From Lysobacteraceae bacterium UBA6001 (lineage in GTDB: Bacteria; Pseudomonadota; Gammaproteobacteria; Xanthomonadales; Xanthomonadaceae), in contig DJAN01000133.1 in NCBI GenBank assembly GCA_002429615.1, positions 1 through 13,778 of the forward strand: a DNA stretch of 13,778 bases, in the 5' to 3' direction. The notes beneath the pieces were generated by a model, which was not told where the DNA came from, searched no databases, and saw only the letters and a program-made list of their open reading frames with translations. The position numbers were made by a program, and so were the translations under genes. Positions within the stretch are counted from its first letter, which is position 1; every line of letters begins with the position of its first letter. Below, piece after piece: positions 13,613-13,778 of the stretch.

Positions 13613-13640
13613 TTGACGGAATGAAAAAGCCGGCTAAGAT
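13613..13640 (+). promoter_or_regulatory. Promoter P2 of a probable stable-RNA operon
   Basis: TTGACG (13613-13618), a 16-bp spacer containing an A-tract, and TAAGAT (13635-13640), followed by a GC-rich discriminator (GTGCGGC). It is 96 bp after P1 and exactly 100 bp before P3. Bases 13609-13654 align without gaps to P3 at 38 of 46 positions. A GC-rich discriminator is typical of stringently controlled rRNA and tRNA promoters. Confidence 0.75.
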
Positions 13641-13648
13641 GTGCGGCT

Positions 13649-13688
13649 CGCTTCGACGAAAAGACCTTCGGGTCACGCAGACGAAGCG
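13649..13688 (+). other. Leader hairpin of P2 with UUCG tetraloop
   Basis: The outer stem CGCTTCG (13649-13655) pairs with CGAAGCG (13682-13688). Inside, GACC-TTCG-GGTC (13663-13674) forms a very stable UUCG-capped stem. The element would begin within a few bases of the P2 transcription start. It resembles processing or antitermination leaders of rRNA operons. Confidence 0.55.
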
Positions 13689-13696
13689 GTCAACTT

Positions 13697-13710
13697 CCTC
13701 GGAAACGAGG
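13697..13710 (+). other. GAAA-tetraloop hairpin just before P3
   Basis: CCTCG-GAAA-CGAGG is a perfect 5-bp stem with a GNRA loop. It ends two bases before the P3 -35 hexamer. It could end or process a short transcript from P2, but no T-tract follows. Confidence 0.45.
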
Positions 13711-13712
13711 TG

Positions 13713-13740
13713 TTGACGAAACGAAAAAGTCCGCTATGAT
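13713..13740 (+). promoter_or_regulatory. Promoter P3 of a probable stable-RNA operon
   Basis: TTGACG (13713-13718; 5/6), a 16-bp spacer containing an A-tract, TATGAT (13735-13740; 5/6), and a GC-rich discriminator (GGCGGGC). This is the best match to sigma70 consensus in the window. Combined with two upstream copies, it indicates a very strongly transcribed unit to the right of the window, most likely an rRNA operon. Confidence 0.8.
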
Positions 13741-13750
13741 GGCGGGCTCG

Positions 13751-13778
13751 CTTCAGAGAAAACCTTCGGGTTCTGAAG
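13751..13778 (+). other. Leader hairpin of P3 with UUCG tetraloop, at the window edge
   Basis: CTTCAG (13751-13756) pairs with CTGAAG (13773-13778), and AACC-TTCG-GGTT (13761-13772) forms the capped inner stem, with an AGAA bulge on the left side. It has the same design as the P2 leader. The window ends on its last base, so what follows is unseen. Confidence 0.55.

Noticed and set aside
13465..13716. An 83-aa open frame at the right edge
   Set aside because: It runs through three promoters and two hairpins, with no ribosome site and no recognisable protein features.

Overview
The window is GC-rich proteobacterial chromosome. Gene content and protein style (KgtP-like MHS permease, FolE, YchJ, YfcA-like exporter, MltB-type transglycosylase, TCR/Tet-type MFS, a proline-rich TonB/TolA-like protein) suggest a gammaproteobacterium of the Xanthomonadaceae/Lysobacteraceae (Stenotrophomonas/Lysobacter-like). 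This placement is inferred from protein resemblance and base composition; no rRNA is present to confirm it. There are ten protein genes (one cut by the left edge) and no phage, IS, CRISPR or tRNA sequence that I can see.

Left part (1-2544): the 5' end of a membrane-anchored, proline-rich TonB/TolA-like gene on the minus strand, divergent from a 2-oxoglutarate permease homologue (kgtP), then a hairpin and GTP cyclohydrolase I (folE).

Centre (2573-8358): a tight three-gene operon, jetA (DUF3375), jetB (DUF4194) and jetC (SMC-like ATPase, 1207 aa), starting 28 bp after folE. These are the loop-extruding condensin subunits of Wadjet type I / MksFEB. The fourth Wadjet gene, the JetD/MksG TOPRIM-type nuclease subunit, is absent: jetC is followed after 27 bp by a convergent, unrelated exporter gene. 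JetC also carries a C-terminal Lys/Ala/Pro tail resembling histone H1 or AlgP. The locus is therefore best read as a nuclease-less SMC complex with its own basic, probably DNA-binding tail, acting either in chromosome organisation or with a JetD encoded elsewhere. This is the most unusual system in the window.

Right part (8386-13449): a TauE/SafE (YfcA-like) exporter on the minus strand, divergent from ychJ; a small single-span membrane protein overlapping the next gene; a 737-aa reading frame joining an exported MltB-like lytic transglycosylase to a complete D-hexose-6-phosphate mutarotase; and a TCR/Tet-type drug exporter.

Right edge (13450-13778): a non-coding block with a 35-bp perfectly alternating purine-pyrimidine tract, then three sigma70-type promoters with identical geometry (TTGACG, 16-bp spacer, TA-rich -10) spaced 96 and 100 bp apart. 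Each is followed by a UUCG-tetraloop hairpin. This looks like the control region of a strongly expressed stable-RNA operon, probably rRNA, lying just beyond the window.
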